Assembly (NCBI GenBank): GCA_950295325.1
Contig: OX485805.1
Span: forward strand, 36,753,501-36,817,500
DNA length: 64,000 nt
Source of the DNA: Polytrichum commune
Lineage: Eukaryota > Streptophyta > Polytrichopsida > Polytrichales > Polytrichaceae
Direction of reading: 5' to 3'
The notes below the pieces were generated by a model. That model saw only the letters and a list, made by a program, of their open reading frames with translations, was not told the origin of the DNA and ran no database searches. Below are positions 12,986 to 27,200 of this stretch, in pieces; position 1 is the first letter of the stretch, and every line of letters begins with the position of its first letter. Position numbers and translations under genes: made by a program.

Positions 12986-14140
12986 CAAATATAACAAAGC
13001 CATTGTTCTTAATGATCATAGTAATTTGACCTCAAATTTACAACGATCATCACATATAAACATGTTCGTCAAACCTTTGGTTTAAAGTGTATCTCACACA
13101 ATTTCATGCATAGAAGGAGATTGGATTTGAGCACCAATGAATTGTAAACTTCACCCTTGAAGACCTCAGAGGTAAAGCATTTTCTAAAACTATACGTTTA
13201 AAGAAAGCTTCAAAAATTCAAAAAAATTTAAAAGCAAACAAATAAAAAACTTTAACAATAACACAATAGAGAAGTTATGATGCACGTTGCACCATCAAAA
13301 AATGAAATTTGTGCAGTTAGCACTACACGACTTATTTTTGTCCTCCCATTGTGATTGTACAAGTAGTTTTATTGAAACTTCTGATAAACTAAAGTTGTTG
13401 GTATCATGAGTATTTGCTAAGTTAGGTTGTTGGTATCATGAGTATTCTGAATCACCACAAATCATAAACGTCATTGTTTTGACGAGAAACTTGATTTGAT
13501 TGGTGGAAAGTTGTGAGCACATTATGACCTTGTGGTGATCCTTCTGTCAAAATATCTCTTGAGATATGAGCACCACAATCTACATGAAGTATAGAGGATT
13601 ACACTCGACAAGCTTTTGGAGGCAATAGACGATGCCAACAGCCACGTATGGGGAATTGTTGTTGCTAAAGAAAAAAAACTTGAACAGAAAACTCAATCTT
13701 TTATCAAGATCCAAGAGTCTAATTTGGGGATGTTTTGGCCATCAAAGTGTGGTTTAATAGTTGACGTGAACACATTGGCAATCGACATGCCACACAATCC
13801 TAATAACAAGAACAACATGATCATCAACATCTTCGAGGTTTCAAAAACTCTCCATGTGGCAACAAATTCAAGGAAAACTTCTAAATGACAAAATTTGGGA
13901 CCCCCAACCTTTCACTTGGAAATGTTCATTACTTTCTCCCCAAGGTACGCAACCCCCGTAAAATATGGCCTTCATAATAATCACTTATAATGCATTTGAG
14001 TCCAATCTCAGGTGATAAATTTTTTATTAATATAGGAAATTCTTGTAGCCCTTCTACCAACAATCTATAATTCTTCATTGTCAATCCCTTCTCAACATGG
14101 TTAATTATGCACTCCTCCCTCTCTAGATGGTTCATTTGTG
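12986..14140. repeat. Duplicated segment upstream of katanin copy A
   Basis: This segment is repeated in opposite orientation at about 36750-37800. It contains a shared open frame at 13616-13888 (+), matching 37253-36999 (-), with HVWGIVVAK and ESNLGMFWPSKCGLIV conserved; I do not recognise the family. A second shared frame, 14135-13929 (-), matching 36678-36872 (+), ends in EIGLKCII and GHILR. These may be remnants of one unknown gene or element. Confidence 0.5.
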
Positions 14141-14724
14141 TTTCTTAAAGTTGTGGGTAATTCCGTCCTATAAATGGACTACTATATTTTTTATTTGCAT
14201 GCTTCTACATCAGTCATGAAGCTCAATAGCTTTTGGCAATAATCTTGTAACTTGGAAATGGTCTTTTTCCGTTTAGGAGGCAATCGTCTTCTCATAACTT
14301 TCATCATGAATCTTCGTATTAGTCCAAATCTTAATCACCTTTTTCTTTTTACGTCAACATAATTCACTTTAATCTAACTTTACATTGATCAATCATGCAA
14401 CATTCACTTACAAATTGATTCTCATGAAAAGACCAACGCCAACACCTGCAAGGTTAGAACATTGCTACAATTCTTCCATACAATTACATCATTAAGCAAT
14501 GATCCAATGAAATGAAACATACAGGCTATGGCCAAGCTATCCAATCATCCTTAAAGACCAATACCTTGCATACATCATATGATAGCAAATACTCATGATA
14601 CCAACAACCTAACTTAGCCCAACAACTTTCTTAACACGTGCACTAATGTTCTCGGTTGCACTCACATGGCTATAGCCTACTTCCGTCTTCACTCGTCACC
14701 CTCGTGGTAGTTCGCTTACCTCAC

Positions 14725-14757
14725 TTCGTGTTTCGTGTTTCGTGTTTCGTGTTTTGT
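14725..14757 (+). repeat. TTTCGTG microsatellite
   Basis: About four copies of TTTCGTG in a row, immediately before the satellite block. Confidence 0.8.
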
Positions 14758-14779
14758 GGTGTATGGGTTGGGCTTAATC

Positions 14780-15460
14780 CATTATGATCTATTTAGGGGT
14801 ATACTAAAATTAGGTGAATAGTGTGAAAAATGTTGTCTATTTCAGGGTCGGAAAACATGGTAAAAAGCAGTCCGATTATGGATTTACTTAGGGCCCGATT
14901 GAAATTAAGTGTACAAAAACACGAATGGGTTCTGACACACTTACGTATAAGTGCGGTATATGGGTCGGGTGGATTCGATTATGATCGATTTAGGGGCACA
15001 CTAAAATTAGGTGAATAGTGTGAAAAGTGATATCTATTTCAGGGTCGGAAAACACGGTAAGAAGGGGTTGGAATTTGGATTTATTTAGGGCCCGATTGAA
15101 AGTAGGTATACGAAAAAAGAATGGGGTTAATGACACTTACGTAAAAGTGCGGTGAATGGGTGCGGTGGATTTGATTTTGATCTATTTAGGGGAAGAATAA
15201 AATTAGGCAAATAGTGTGATCTATTTCAGGGTTGAGGGTAAAAAAGGGTATGTTTACAGGGTAAAAAGGGGTCGTAATTTGCATTTACTTAGGGCCCGAT
15301 TGAAAGTAGGTATAGGAAACAAGATTGGGTTTGGACACACTTAGGTATAAGTGCGGTGGATGGTGGGGTTGAATGGATTATGATGTATATAGAGACCTAC
15401 CCAAAAAAAATAGTGAAATAGGGTGATCTATTTCAAGGTTGGATGAATGCAGGAGGTAGG
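14780..15460 (+). repeat. Degenerate satellite, about 197-bp unit, four copies
   Basis: Anchor words such as TTTAGGGGCACACTAAAATT, TTAGGGCCCGATTGAAA and CTATTTCAGGGT recur about every 197 bp (near 14790, 14985, 15181 and, degraded, 15385). Units differ by many substitutions, so the array is old. It is absent from the other copies of this neighbourhood. Confidence 0.75.
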
Positions 15461-15604
15461 AAATAGTCAATTCGATGCGAGGCACATTTAGGTATGAATC
15501 AAATAGGTTGGTATAGTGGCGGATTCGATTTTGTTTCATTCGTGTAGGAGGGATGGAATGGAATGGAATGGAACGTAACACACTGGGGTGTGAATGGGTT
15601 ACCC

Positions 15605-15985
15605 TGGTAACTGGTGGAATTTACGATTTTGGGAGCGGATTAAAAAAATGTTTAGATGTCGATCTCTTTGGAAGCTTCGTGTATTTGCGAGGGGTTTGGG
15701 AAAAGGTGCGGAGTGGAAGCGATTACGGGTTTGGTCGGTTTTGGAGCGGATTTTAAAAAATCCCGGTAATTGGTGGAATTTACTGCCGGGCGGGGAAAAT
15801 TTATGATTTTGACGTGTTTGGGAGCGGATTAAAAAAAGGTAACGATGTCGATGTCTTTGGGGGCTTGGGGTATTTACCAGGGGTTTGGGAAAAGGTGTGG
15901 AATGGAAGCAATCGCGGGTTTGGTTGGTTTAGGAGCGGATTAAAAAGAAGCCCGGTAAATGGTGGAATTTACTGGCGGTGGAAGT
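15605..15985 (+). repeat. Second degenerate tandem repeat, GC-richer
   Basis: GGTGGAATTTAC recurs near 15613, 15772 and 15961. GGAGCGGATT recurs near 15633, 15741, 15820 and 15931, with GGGGTTTGGGAAAAGGTG in between. The unit is about 160-190 bp with internal half-repeats. Short open frames across it are repeat by-products. Confidence 0.7.
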
Positions 15986-16029
15986 TATTGTATATGTAAG
16001 AAAAACATTTGTCTTTGTATATCAATTTC

Positions 16030-16195
16030 TAAGTTTGGTGAGTTCGTTTGAGTGTTAAGTATTAAGCGTGAGGTCTCGAGTTCAAACCCGATTACGAACC
16101 GTGGTGACAGAGTTAGGCTGCCATAGAAATCAAGGCAATCCAAAAAACATTTTTCTTGCCCGAAAAATCCGGGCAGTACAAAAATAAGTTTGGTT
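16030..16195 (+). mobile_element. Possible tRNA-derived SINE
   Basis: GTCTCGAGTTCAAACCCGA resembles a pol III B box. A loose A-box-like stretch (TTGGTGAGTTCG) lies about 40 bp upstream. The segment ends in CAATCCAAAAAACA, then TTTTTCTTGCCCG. No target-site duplication was resolved, so this rests on promoter-like motifs only. Confidence 0.4.
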
Positions 16196-16339
16196 TTTTT
16201 TTAATCTTTTTATGACCAGATCAACAGAAAAAATCAACAAAACTATGTTACATCGTGTCCAGGTCAACGCGTCCTAAGTAACAACCGCGACCAACACCTT
16301 TCTGTTGATTTTTTGTTGATCCGGACGTAGAATTTCTAC

Positions 16340-18600
16340 TAGTGGTGGTGTGTGTTTTTTGAACACACTTTAAGCTAAGATTGTAAACAAAAAGTTGGAC
16401 CAAAATGTTAGCTCCAATTAAGGTTTAGTTTGTTGCGAGAGTTTATAGGATGCATAGAAGATTTGGTAATAGTTGGGTGGAGTATAAGAATCCAATTGAC
16501 TTGAAACATGGTTGTCCATCAAACATGGAGATTGCCTTATGTTGGTATCAAAAAGGAACCAAGAACAAGTGGACATGCTATCTTATTAATCATTTGATGA
16601 TAGACTTAGAAACAATAATTGCACTAACTGCTATGCCATATACAGTAGACTTAGATAGTTATGAATTACATCCAAGGGATGAAAAAGAGTGATGTTCTTT
16701 TTGTCACATGTTTTTCCTTTTTTTCCTTTGGTTTTTTTGCCAAGTGTTGTTCATTTTCTCTTGCATCACCACCACCCCCTTCTCCATTGTATATTGATTT
16801 CACTTACTAGGGATCGGTTGGAATTTGCAAGACTCTTGAAGAATTGAATGATGCAACTTTCTCTTTGTGATCCTAGCATTGGAAATTACCATAAATTTTT
16901 TGAGGAATTTTACACAAAATAGAGGGTGATGAAGATTACATTCCACAATTTCAAATTGATTGTGCAAATTATTGTGGGCCTTGTTAATTTTCAACGCATG
17001 CTAATCTCTAGTTCAAATTAACATGGGTCACATTATTGTTTTCCCTAGCAAATTGATGTGGTTGAATATTTTATTTTTTGCTACTTTTGATGTATGACGA
17101 CAGTCATTCAATGCCAAGGCGTTGTTTGGAAATCTCAAGGAGGACCCCTTCGGACCTTGGACCCATGTTATTTCCACCTTGACTAGATATTTTCAAGCAA
17201 GCCCACATTAATTACAGTAAACAATTTCACATATATTGTCATAATGCTAATTATTGTTTGGGAATCGAATGAAGCACAAGAACAAAATCCCATATGAAAT
17301 TATACATCAAACATCTTGTATAAATTTTCTCCTTATATGAATCCAACACTCCAAGGAATTTGAATAAGAATCAAGATTTTGCATTACTTTTTCCTAGAGA
17401 ACTAGAATCATTATAGACACATCTATAAGAGAAAATTGAAGTTTGAGGAGGGGATGTGACTGCCTCTCTATCCCGGAAATTAGAGTTGAGTTCCATTTGA
17501 GTGGGAAAAATTGGTGTAAATTTTTTCATGATTTTCAAACCTTGCCTAAATTTTTTCCATATTTTAGGATTATTCTCATTTTTCTAGAATATCAAGTTTT
17601 AAATACTCTTATGGAATAAATCCTCTTATGCAAACTTTGACGTTGTGTGAGGTCGATTTTTATTCCAACTAGATTAATATGTTGTTTGATGTCAGTTTCA
17701 AAAGTGTTAAGCCTTGCCAAAAACATCTTGAGTGAACAATTTCTAAATACCGGAACAATTTGATTTCAGTTATTACAATCCTGTGTCAAATTTTGGGAAT
17801 AAGTATATAGATGTGTGCAATCAGGTTGACCCTCACTAATAAATTGACATTCCACACTATTTTAAATATTTATCACCACGATAACAAAATAAACACTCTA
17901 ATTTGAGCTTTTATTGTGGTTCTATATGGATGGAGAAACAAAATTACGAGGTTTTGTAATTTGATTTTGATCCAAAGTGATTTGCATGGGTAAAGTGGCA
18001 ACCTATTCGTGAAGGCAACCTAATTGCACGTATCAATTTATGTGTTTATTCTTTGGTTTCACGAGGCCAAATTGCACCAAAAATAATAAGGTGATCTTCT
18101 TTCCTTTAGAATATAGACCTGAAAACACCAACAAAGCAACATGGTTTGGTGGGGTAGTGCCAGCTTTGCATCAAACGTCACATATGCAACCCTATGTCAT
18201 TGCCAACAAATCGGCCATGATGGTTCCTCCTTTGTAACCTAACTCTAACTTTTAGGATAAAATTGCTTCCTAGCATCCAATGTCCAGGGAGATTTTTGGG
18301 AATAATCGGTGATATCCTAGCGTTTCCAAGTCCAACTAGTTACATGTTGTGATATTTTGGTTTTTCTTTACTAATTTGAGGTTTATTCCATAGATTCCTC
18401 TTAAATGATCAATAATTCTCTTGAAGTATTGACCTTGAATCAATGAATTTGTCAAATTCAATTCGTTCATCTGTAACTAGTGGTTGGGTCTCCATGTTCA
18501 TTGCTATCGTCAATTTTAAATATAGATAAAACAAAAGAGTCAAATGATATTCTTTATCGGGCCTTATGCAATGTGCAACCAACATACATATCAATGTTTG
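16340..18600 (+). repeat. Segment duplicated in inverted orientation at 27.9-30.5 kb
   Basis: Aligned blocks run collinearly with the reverse complement of about 27890-30460. They include the open frame 16450-16692 (MHRRFGNSWVEYKNPIDL, then LINHLMIDLETII), matched at 30304-30065 on the minus strand. The frame is intact here but frameshifted there at an A-run. I do not recognise the protein. The 3' end is the common 200-bp dispersed repeat. Divergence is clear, so this duplication is older than the perfect inverted repeat. Confidence 0.65.
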
Positions 18601-18669
18601 AGGAGACTTTTGGGCATATTCGGTCAAGATCCTAGTGTTTCCAAGTCCAATTGCTCACATGTTGACATC

Positions 18670-20080
18670 TTTTGGTTACACTTTATTGATTTGAGGTATA
18701 TTCTCTAAATTTCTCTAAAATGATTGATGAATTTCCTTAAATCTTGAGCTTCAACTAGTTATTTCTCAAACTCAACCACTTCATCTGTAACTTAGTGTCA
18801 ATTCTCCCTGTTCATTAATGGAGATAACTAATAAAACAATTTTGTCTCAAAAAGCGTCAGGTTTGCCTCAAAGTGACCCAAGATGTGGACCACTTCAACT
18901 GCTAACTTAGTTACAAATGAAACTGGTTGGGTTTGAGAAATATCCAATTGAAGTTGAAGACTTCATAAAAAAAAATTACCAATCATTTTAGAAGAAGTCT
19001 ATGAATTTGATGCAAGCATGGTAAAGTGGACAACTCTGGATCTTGGCCAAGGTTTAAGTGAAAACGATTCAAAAGCATATAGTAACTTTGAATTTCATGA
19101 GAAAATAATTCATAAACATCTACAAAGCATATTGATGTACAATTCCAAGAAATTCATGTTGACAAAAACAATTTCAAAAGAAGTATACATAGTTAAGAAG
19201 CCGGTGCAAGTGGTGTGCAAGTAGGTGACATTGAAAAAATATTGTCTAAAGGTTGCCAAGAATATGATAAAAGTAAATTAAAGTGATTAGTTTCCACATT
19301 GCTTGTTGACGATGCCCTCAAGTTAATATCGATTTCAAAGAATATTAAGAAAACAAGAACAAAATATTTAAGGTTGTGAAATTCATGTCCAAAATTGAGT
19401 CATTTGGTTTTGAACATTACTTTTAATTATAGGTTTTGAAGATCCCATCTTTGTATTCCATGAATGAGTTTTTAACACAATAGTAGAATGCGTCATGAGA
19501 AAAAATCATAATTTAGACAAAAGTTTCATGGTTTTTAGCCCAAAAAACTATGATTTTTTAGTATACCAAAGCACTTTTTGGTCCATTTTACCATGCTTGC
19601 ACTATATACCTCAAATTATACTAGGGAAAAAAAAAAACTAAAAGACCACAACACATAAATGGGTGGACTTTGAAACACTGGGATTTTGTCTCCCGCCTGC
19701 TTCGCCATGCCGTGACTCAAGGGGAGGCTCCACACGTTCGAAAACGTCGGTTGCGGATTTAAAAACAAATTGGCCTTGACATGTTCCTTCCTTCTAGAAG
19801 CTCGGTCCCTCTTTCATTGGGTAGACTTGTCTGTAATCGTGTGGCCTCCCCTTTGAAGGAGTCTTCCATGTCCCTTCACAGCTTCCAACCTAACTTACCT
19901 CAACTTGTGCCGACTATGTAGGACTCAGCTCATGACATTAAAATAATAAGCAGCAAGACGAAGCCAAGGCCCCCACAGAAAGTGGTTGAAGGTATGTGGG
20001 TGTTATTTGGTTACTTTCTCATGTCCTTCTGCTTCTAGCAATTAAATCTACACAACAAAACTTGTGTTCCATTACCAAAA
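18670..20080. repeat. Dispersed repeat cluster, right arm, with the empty Harbinger site
   Basis: This is the mirror of 7450-8860. At 19881-19900 it reads CTTCCAACCTAACTTACCT: the pre-insertion form of the site that holds the PIF/Harbinger element at 58597-63052. Confidence 0.75.
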
Positions 20081-23000
20081 CTTGTGTCCTTCTGTGTTTC
20101 CACGGTTGATATTGAACGCCATGAAAGGTGGCTTCAAGAATTTGGATCTACATAAAAGGATGCCAATTGTTGATGTCATGTAAATTGGCCTCAATGTTAT
20201 TTTTGATGTTTTTGTCCTTGATAGGTGATAAAAGTGACATGCTTTATATTGTTGCACTGTTAACAAAATATTGTGCACAAGTATTAGTGTGTTATGTGAC
20301 TTAGAGTTTTATATATTTTTATGATGCATAGATGCAAAGCAATAACTTGAAATCATAGGTTGTAACTCCAATTTGAAATACCAACTTGTAACTAAGTTGT
20401 ATCTCCAATAACAACAATACGCATTTATTCCCCATGCCCCACTATCTACATAGCCACAAATTTTGGGAAGGCCCAACACGTAATCTCAACACCCAACTCT
20501 CCCTCTTCTACAAACAATTCCTCATTGATGAAGTCATTTTCTACCTCATCATTGTCCATAAACGAAACCAACAACACCTAGAATAGAGGTGCCCATTACC
20601 GATCATCTACGAGAGTTTGCACCAAATTTTAGGAAGTATAAGGAGGTGCAAATTTTTCCCGTGTAGAAAGATAGAAATTAAGAAAACTGCAATTTGTTTG
20701 GTAATTATATTCATTAAATACAAGTTATTGTGAACTTTTGAAGCCAAAAATTGGCCCAAACACATTGCCAATGTCTAGAGTTTGTCATAACTACTCATTT
20801 TAATCGCGTATTCCTCCTCACTTTAGCATTCAACATCATGACACTATTGGTTGTGGCCTGATTGAAATTCAATCCCAAACTTATCAAGAATTTGGTACCC
20901 TATAGATTGCCAATACGGTCCTCATTGAGAATTTTCGCCTCTACTATACCTACACACCAACCTCTCCAACACTTTTGAGACCACCCAAACATCCCCTCAT
21001 CTCAAATCACCCAAACATCAAGTTTCACAACAACTTATGCATGGGCTATTGTTCCCTATGGCCCCAACAATCCCCCTTCCCATTATGTTGAGTATGCCAA
21101 ACAAGAGTCCCCTAAATAGACAAATGGCCCCACATTACTCCCATCCTCAATGGCCTTCATATTGATGGATATAACAAAGGTCTAGACCATGTATGAGAAG
21201 TTCTATTATTCTCAATCCGAATAACACCCTCTACAAATGCCTAATTAATTTACCAACGGAAAATCCACCTTGAATATCCTACAAACCATATGGTCCCTAG
21301 TTGGCTCCTCCCATGTTCACCCCCCTCCCACCTATGCACATACTCGCCTGCCTTCGACCCAATATATTACTTATAGAGGGCGTACAAACCCACTACCCCT
21401 TCCCACTCTCCCAAATGAAATATAAAACCTCACAGTCCTCACTGCATTGAGTTTATTTTTGCCATAGTCGTTTCCTTGAAACAACCACTCAAAGAAAAAT
21501 CTATGAACGCAACCCTTGCAATTGCATATAGAGGTTGAGAAAAACTTCCAATCATTCTTGTCAAGGCAAGTCAAAGGAGAAGGGTCCACAAAACTAACAA
21601 CACCACCCTAACAAACTTGCTTCAATCTCCGCCAATTAAATGACAATAACGTCCCTTTTATTCTAAAGAATTGCATTCATGGTTTTGACTTAGCTCTTAC
21701 TTTTAACATCACTTATGCCGTAAGTTGTAAGTCTTTCAATGGCTAATTTCTGAATTTAAACAATTGACTTGTGTAAGTGACACTATCAAGCATGTGACAC
21801 TAAATAAACATAAACATATAAATGATATAGGATATAGCATATAGCATATAGGATAGGTAGTTACATTCACTATTTAGCATTCATTATAAAATTATCAAGG
21901 ACAAACCTTGATTGTACTTTGTGTAAGACACAAAATGTGCATTTCACCTTTGCTTAGCCTAGCCTTTATTCACATAAAGGAGTAATATTTTCACTTTATG
22001 CTCATTTACCTTGCACCCGTGCCCACACATTGCTACTTAATGTTATGGTACTCCCTCTATGATTAGAGTTATCTTTACAAGAGTCTCTCTGTCTCTTGTA
22101 AAGAATCTCATATAATTGTTACAAAATAATCAATCTCTTAGAGCATCCTTCTCAACTTCTTGACTCACACCATACTTTCATATTCACTATGTGTCTTTAT
22201 CCCAATCGGGGTCTTTGTCATAGCTATTAACATCTTTATCACTTCAATCATCTCCTTTCTTTATTTGTTTTTCTATCATATTTGGTTTGTCTAAATATTA
22301 CTTTTTGAATGAAGGGGTGCACATGAAAATGTCATGTTTTACCTCTAATAAATAACACTTGACCAATCAAAATCTTCTAGAAAATGAATGGAATGCTTGT
22401 TTGATTCACTAAATGGGAACAATGCAATAGTTTAGCACCTTCATAAATTTTCAGGTGAAAATGTGCAAACCATAATGAGCTAGCCACCTTGCAATTGGGT
22501 TGTGTAAATTGTCCCATACTTTTTCCTACATAATTGTAAGAATTCCTCAAAAATAATAGAGAATCCAAATTCAAATCAAACAATTGATGTGAGCATGAGG
22601 AACATATGTACAGGAACATTGAGAAATATTTCATTTCTACCAAAAACAACACCATTGATGTTTAGGCAAAGTTTGCATTGGAGTGGCAACCATTGAAGAC
22701 CCTCACATCAGCTCTTAACACAACAAAAACATGACCACCTCTCATTTCAAGTTTTTTTTGCACATCCTACTCATCTCCAAATTGCACATGTTAGGTGACT
22801 ATGAGTGGGTATCCATGTTGGATTGATGTTTATATTATATTTGATTCCGGATGAATGAGGTGGGGTTAATGTAGGGCATAAATCATCTATCAACCAAAAA
22901 ATGGTTGCTTGGGAAGTTAGGGGTTAATACTGCTTGAACCATCTTTTTGTGTTTTGTTATACATAGTGTTTGTTGTTGAGTTTCCTAGCCCTTATAAATC

Positions 23001-23195
23001 ATAGTCACTCTTAATAGTCCTTTTAACACAATATTCATTAAAACGAGAGTTTTCCAGTGAATTGAGAGTACATAAAGCAAATTATTAATCCAAGAATGAA
23101 ATGAAAACCACTGGAAAGTTGTAGAGTACAAGTAAAAAAATAACATTTGATAATCCGCCGTAAATTCCGCCGTAAATTCCGCCGTAAATTCCGCC

Positions 23196-23558
23196 GTAGT
23201 TTCCATTAAAATGAGAGTATGTTAAGTTGGGAAATTGACTCATTTAGGTCAACTCAACCTAAATTGACATCATATTGTCCTCATTTAGGTCGACTCAACC
23301 TAAATTGACAACATATTGTCCTCATTTAGGTCGACTCAACCTAAATTCACTAACATATTGTCCTCATTTAGGTCGACTCAACCTAAATTGACATCATATT
23401 GTCCTCATTTAGGTCGACTCAACCTAAATTGACTAACATGTTGTCCTCATTTAGGTCGACTCAACCTAAATTGACAAAATATTGTCCTCATTTAGGTCGA
23501 CTCAACCTAAATGAGTCGATTTCCCAGCTTAACATACTCTCATTCTAATGGAAACTAC
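23196..23558. mobile_element. Fold-back MITE with internal tandem array (right arm)
   Basis: This is the mirror copy of 3972-4334, with the same inverted ends and the same seven palindromic units. It was carried along in the large inverted duplication rather than inserted twice, since its position and flanks are mirrored exactly. Confidence 0.7.
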
Positions 23559-24276
23559 ACGTTTGAAGTATAATCTAGTATTTATCAACCTAACATGACT
23601 TTTAGGTGTCCAAATGGCCAATATTATTTTGAGAGGATCCCACTCTCTCAAAATATTGAATATCGTGTTTTTTGGGCATCCACATGCTACATGTATGGAA
23701 TCGAGTACATCCCACATGGCTCCATATGATTTAAGAAAAAAAAATGTCGAGATATCAAATGAAGTTCATTATAACAAATCAAAGCCCATGGAGTTATTTG
23801 CAATTTACAAGTTCATGTATGGAGTTAGACTCTTTTCATACATGATGAAGCACAATTATATCTCTTATATTGTAGCAATGGACCACCAATAATCTACAAC
23901 ATGTAGCGGGTCAATATTTAGAAAGTAGTCAAACTACGGACAAAAGCCAATAATTGTGGAGAACTTTTCAAAGATCAAAAATTTTCCTTGAAAGGATTCT
24001 CCGAGCACGACCCCATCAAGTTCACCATAATTAAAGTGAACCAAGAAGACTCGAAGCCGTATGATATAAGCTTTGCAACTTCACAATAAGTTAAATGGCA
24101 TGATTCAAATTTGTTTGAAATTAAATACCATGGGGACCTTGGGTTACTAACTTACTTGTCAATAAATATAGAAAAACTAAAATAATGAAAATAATTGCAT
24201 GTTAGTAATATGATGATTGAGCATGGGTCCTAGGACTTCGTGTTAACTATTTTCTGTTGAAAATTTGTCTAATGTC

Positions 24277-27200
24277 TTAATTGTATGCATACCAATTTGC
24301 AAAATTGTTTTTATTCCAACGTAGAATAGGTGTGTAGGTAACATCAAGCAAATCCAAGTTTGTCAACATGCTCAAATCCGGGAGGTACCTTATGCTTGTC
24401 CCACTGCACTTGAGGAAGGCGAGGTTTTGGAGTTGGTCAACGCCATGGATTTCTTCAACTTGACAACAACCTGAGAGGTCCAGGTAAACTAAGCGACTTA
24501 GTTTGTTCAAGGATGGGAGAAACTCCAGATCCGTACAATTTTGAAGGATTAGGGACCGTAAACTCAAACCCATATTCGCCACATTAGGAATTGCTTTCAA
24601 ATTGAAGCAGTTTTCCATGTAGAATTTTTCCAATTTGTTCAACAAATCAAGGCCCTGAATGTCAATCAATCCGACTTTACGAAGCTTAAGATGTTGCAAT
24701 TCCACCAAATTTGAAAGGCCTGGTAAGCTCTTTGTCTTTGTGCAATTTTTTACAATGAACCTCCTCAATTTTTTTGAGTTACTAAGATCTGGAAACTCCA
24801 ACAATTCTGGATAACCTTTAATCTTCAATTCAAGAAGACTTGTGCAATCATGAAGTATATCCGACGATTCACAAATTGTTGATTGGCTATCGCTCAGAAC
24901 AAAGGTATCAGCAGATAGATTCAAAACCTGTAAAGATACCAAACCTTTCATACTCGGAGTCATTGATCTTTTGCTTGCAAGTATATCTAGCCAAACGAGA
25001 TTTTGGAGATCATCCAAACAAACTTGCATCAAGGACTTACAGTCAAGAAGCTCAATACTGAGGAGGTCCTTCATGCCTCGCAAATCCACCTTTGTCAAAT
25101 GATCACAACCCACTACTCTCAATATCTCAACATTTGTGGAGCATTCACATAGTCCTTTCTTGGTAAGGCTAACGATGTTGCTCCCACGGATTGTGAGCCT
25201 TTTCTTTTGGTAGTTTTCATTGTGTCCTCTACCATGAAGTATACAACCACGCAAGTGGGTCGATTTATTGGCTTCTCGAGTTGCAAATTCACGATACAAA
25301 TCATGGACTATAAAAGACATAACTCTCCATCTATTATCAAGATTCAAGATGGAACGTCTCTTGAGTATTTCCAACTGCAATGCAAATATGTCAAGCCACC
25401 AATTGAAAATTAATGAATTGGAGAAATAGGTGGTGTGTCTATCAATTAAAAAACAAACTTATAATTGTGGACAAGCTATGAAGCCAAGAAGAGGGCCTTA
25501 TGTAACCACTTTCCCTTTTCATCACCTAGTATATGGCTCAAGTGTTGATAGCAAAGCATGGATACCACGTTCATCATCTAAAAAGCTCCTTTATAAACTC
25601 ATTAGAGTACTGAGATTACTAGAAAATGTATAAAAATATACAAATATGTAGCAAACTTCCAATGAAGACTCACCAATTCACCCAATAATAAAAATGTGGG
25701 TAAACTTTTAACTTTACATCAAATTGGAGGTTGCAACCTACATAAAGCATCATACATATTTTAATGTGATCGTTATAGCCTCAATGTGACCAAAGTGCTA
25801 TTCTATTAGGGTAACCTTGGTGACTTGATAATGTCCATCTAATTTCTTTGAGTGCAAACCTACATGTATAAGGCACATGTTATCACTTATTTTAAATACC
25901 ACTAGACTTGTTGCATGTATTATCCAAATCTTAGAGAGTTGACGAAATGTAGATTTTAATAATAAATGAACAAGACTAGTGTTATGTTAAAGAATCATAA
26001 TTTATATATATTACTCCAACACTATAGCGTCCACATGATCTCTTGCTCTTTTCTACTGATAATGGCTTTAAAACAATAATTACCACATTGATTATCCCAA
26101 TTAGTAAAGTGAACTAATAGTGAGTGGAATATTAGTGAAGGTTATATTAAGATTATATACATTATGAAATTAGTGCCACCAAAAGATCTAGGAACCATGT
26201 TCATCCCGACACTATCTCCTGAAAATGAAATTTGTTGGTAGCACACAATTCATTGAAAGTACTGGCACTTGATTTCACCCCTTAGTAGAGATTTGGCTAA
26301 ATAGTGCGTGCTCCAAGAATTAGTACCACTGCCACTAATTGGAATAATCAGTAAAGACACATGCAATCTACAAGGCTAAACATGAGAATTTGCATGCTTG
26401 AGGGCATATACTTTTGTATTATGATGGATTGACTGCAATCAAAACAAACAAACAAAACACACATCCAAATGTAAATATAGGCTTACCGAGTCACGAACTT
26501 CTGCTTCGTCCTCATCAAATATTGTGCAATACCATTTTAAAAATGGCATCAATGCAGAAGCTCCATATCCGTCATCCGCTACATAATGCGTGATGAATTG
26601 AACATAATCCAAAAACAAGCTCCGGCAATTCATGGATAATGCTCCCCAACCAATCTCCAATACGGAAAATAGCGGATCTATCTTCTCATTCTCACCCAAA
26701 CTTTTGAAATCAATCTTTATATTTTCCCAAGGCCCCGTATATTGTCCGACGTATCCTCCCAGCACCCTTAGCGCCAATGGGTGATACTCTCCACCACCCA
26801 AAGAATCCGGCAGTGGAAAGCAACAAGAATCAACAAAGGTTGTTGACAAAGCTTGCTCTTTTGGCTCTAAGTCTGACAAAGACTTATAACCCGCAGAGTT
26901 GACAAACAAGTTTGTTGCTGCATGTGTATCCAAGAAGGGAGTCGAGAAACAATCTTTCCATGGTATTAGATTCTTGAAGATATTCAGTGTCTCAATGCTG
27001 CGTGCCGTGACCAACACCACACTGCCTTTCTTAAACGGCAACGACAAAAATGACTTTGCCTCTTGTCTTGAATTTTGCTGATCCCAGACATTATCCACAA
27101 CCAAGAAAAGTCGATGCTTGGGGACGTGCTGAATGAGAAGATTACGGACCTGCACATACATCTCATCCAACTAAGTTAATGGATTCAGTGTTTGGTGACA

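Noticed and set aside
16064-16100. Functional tRNA gene
   Set aside because: Only a B-box-like motif; no cloverleaf with proper acceptor and anticodon stems could be built.
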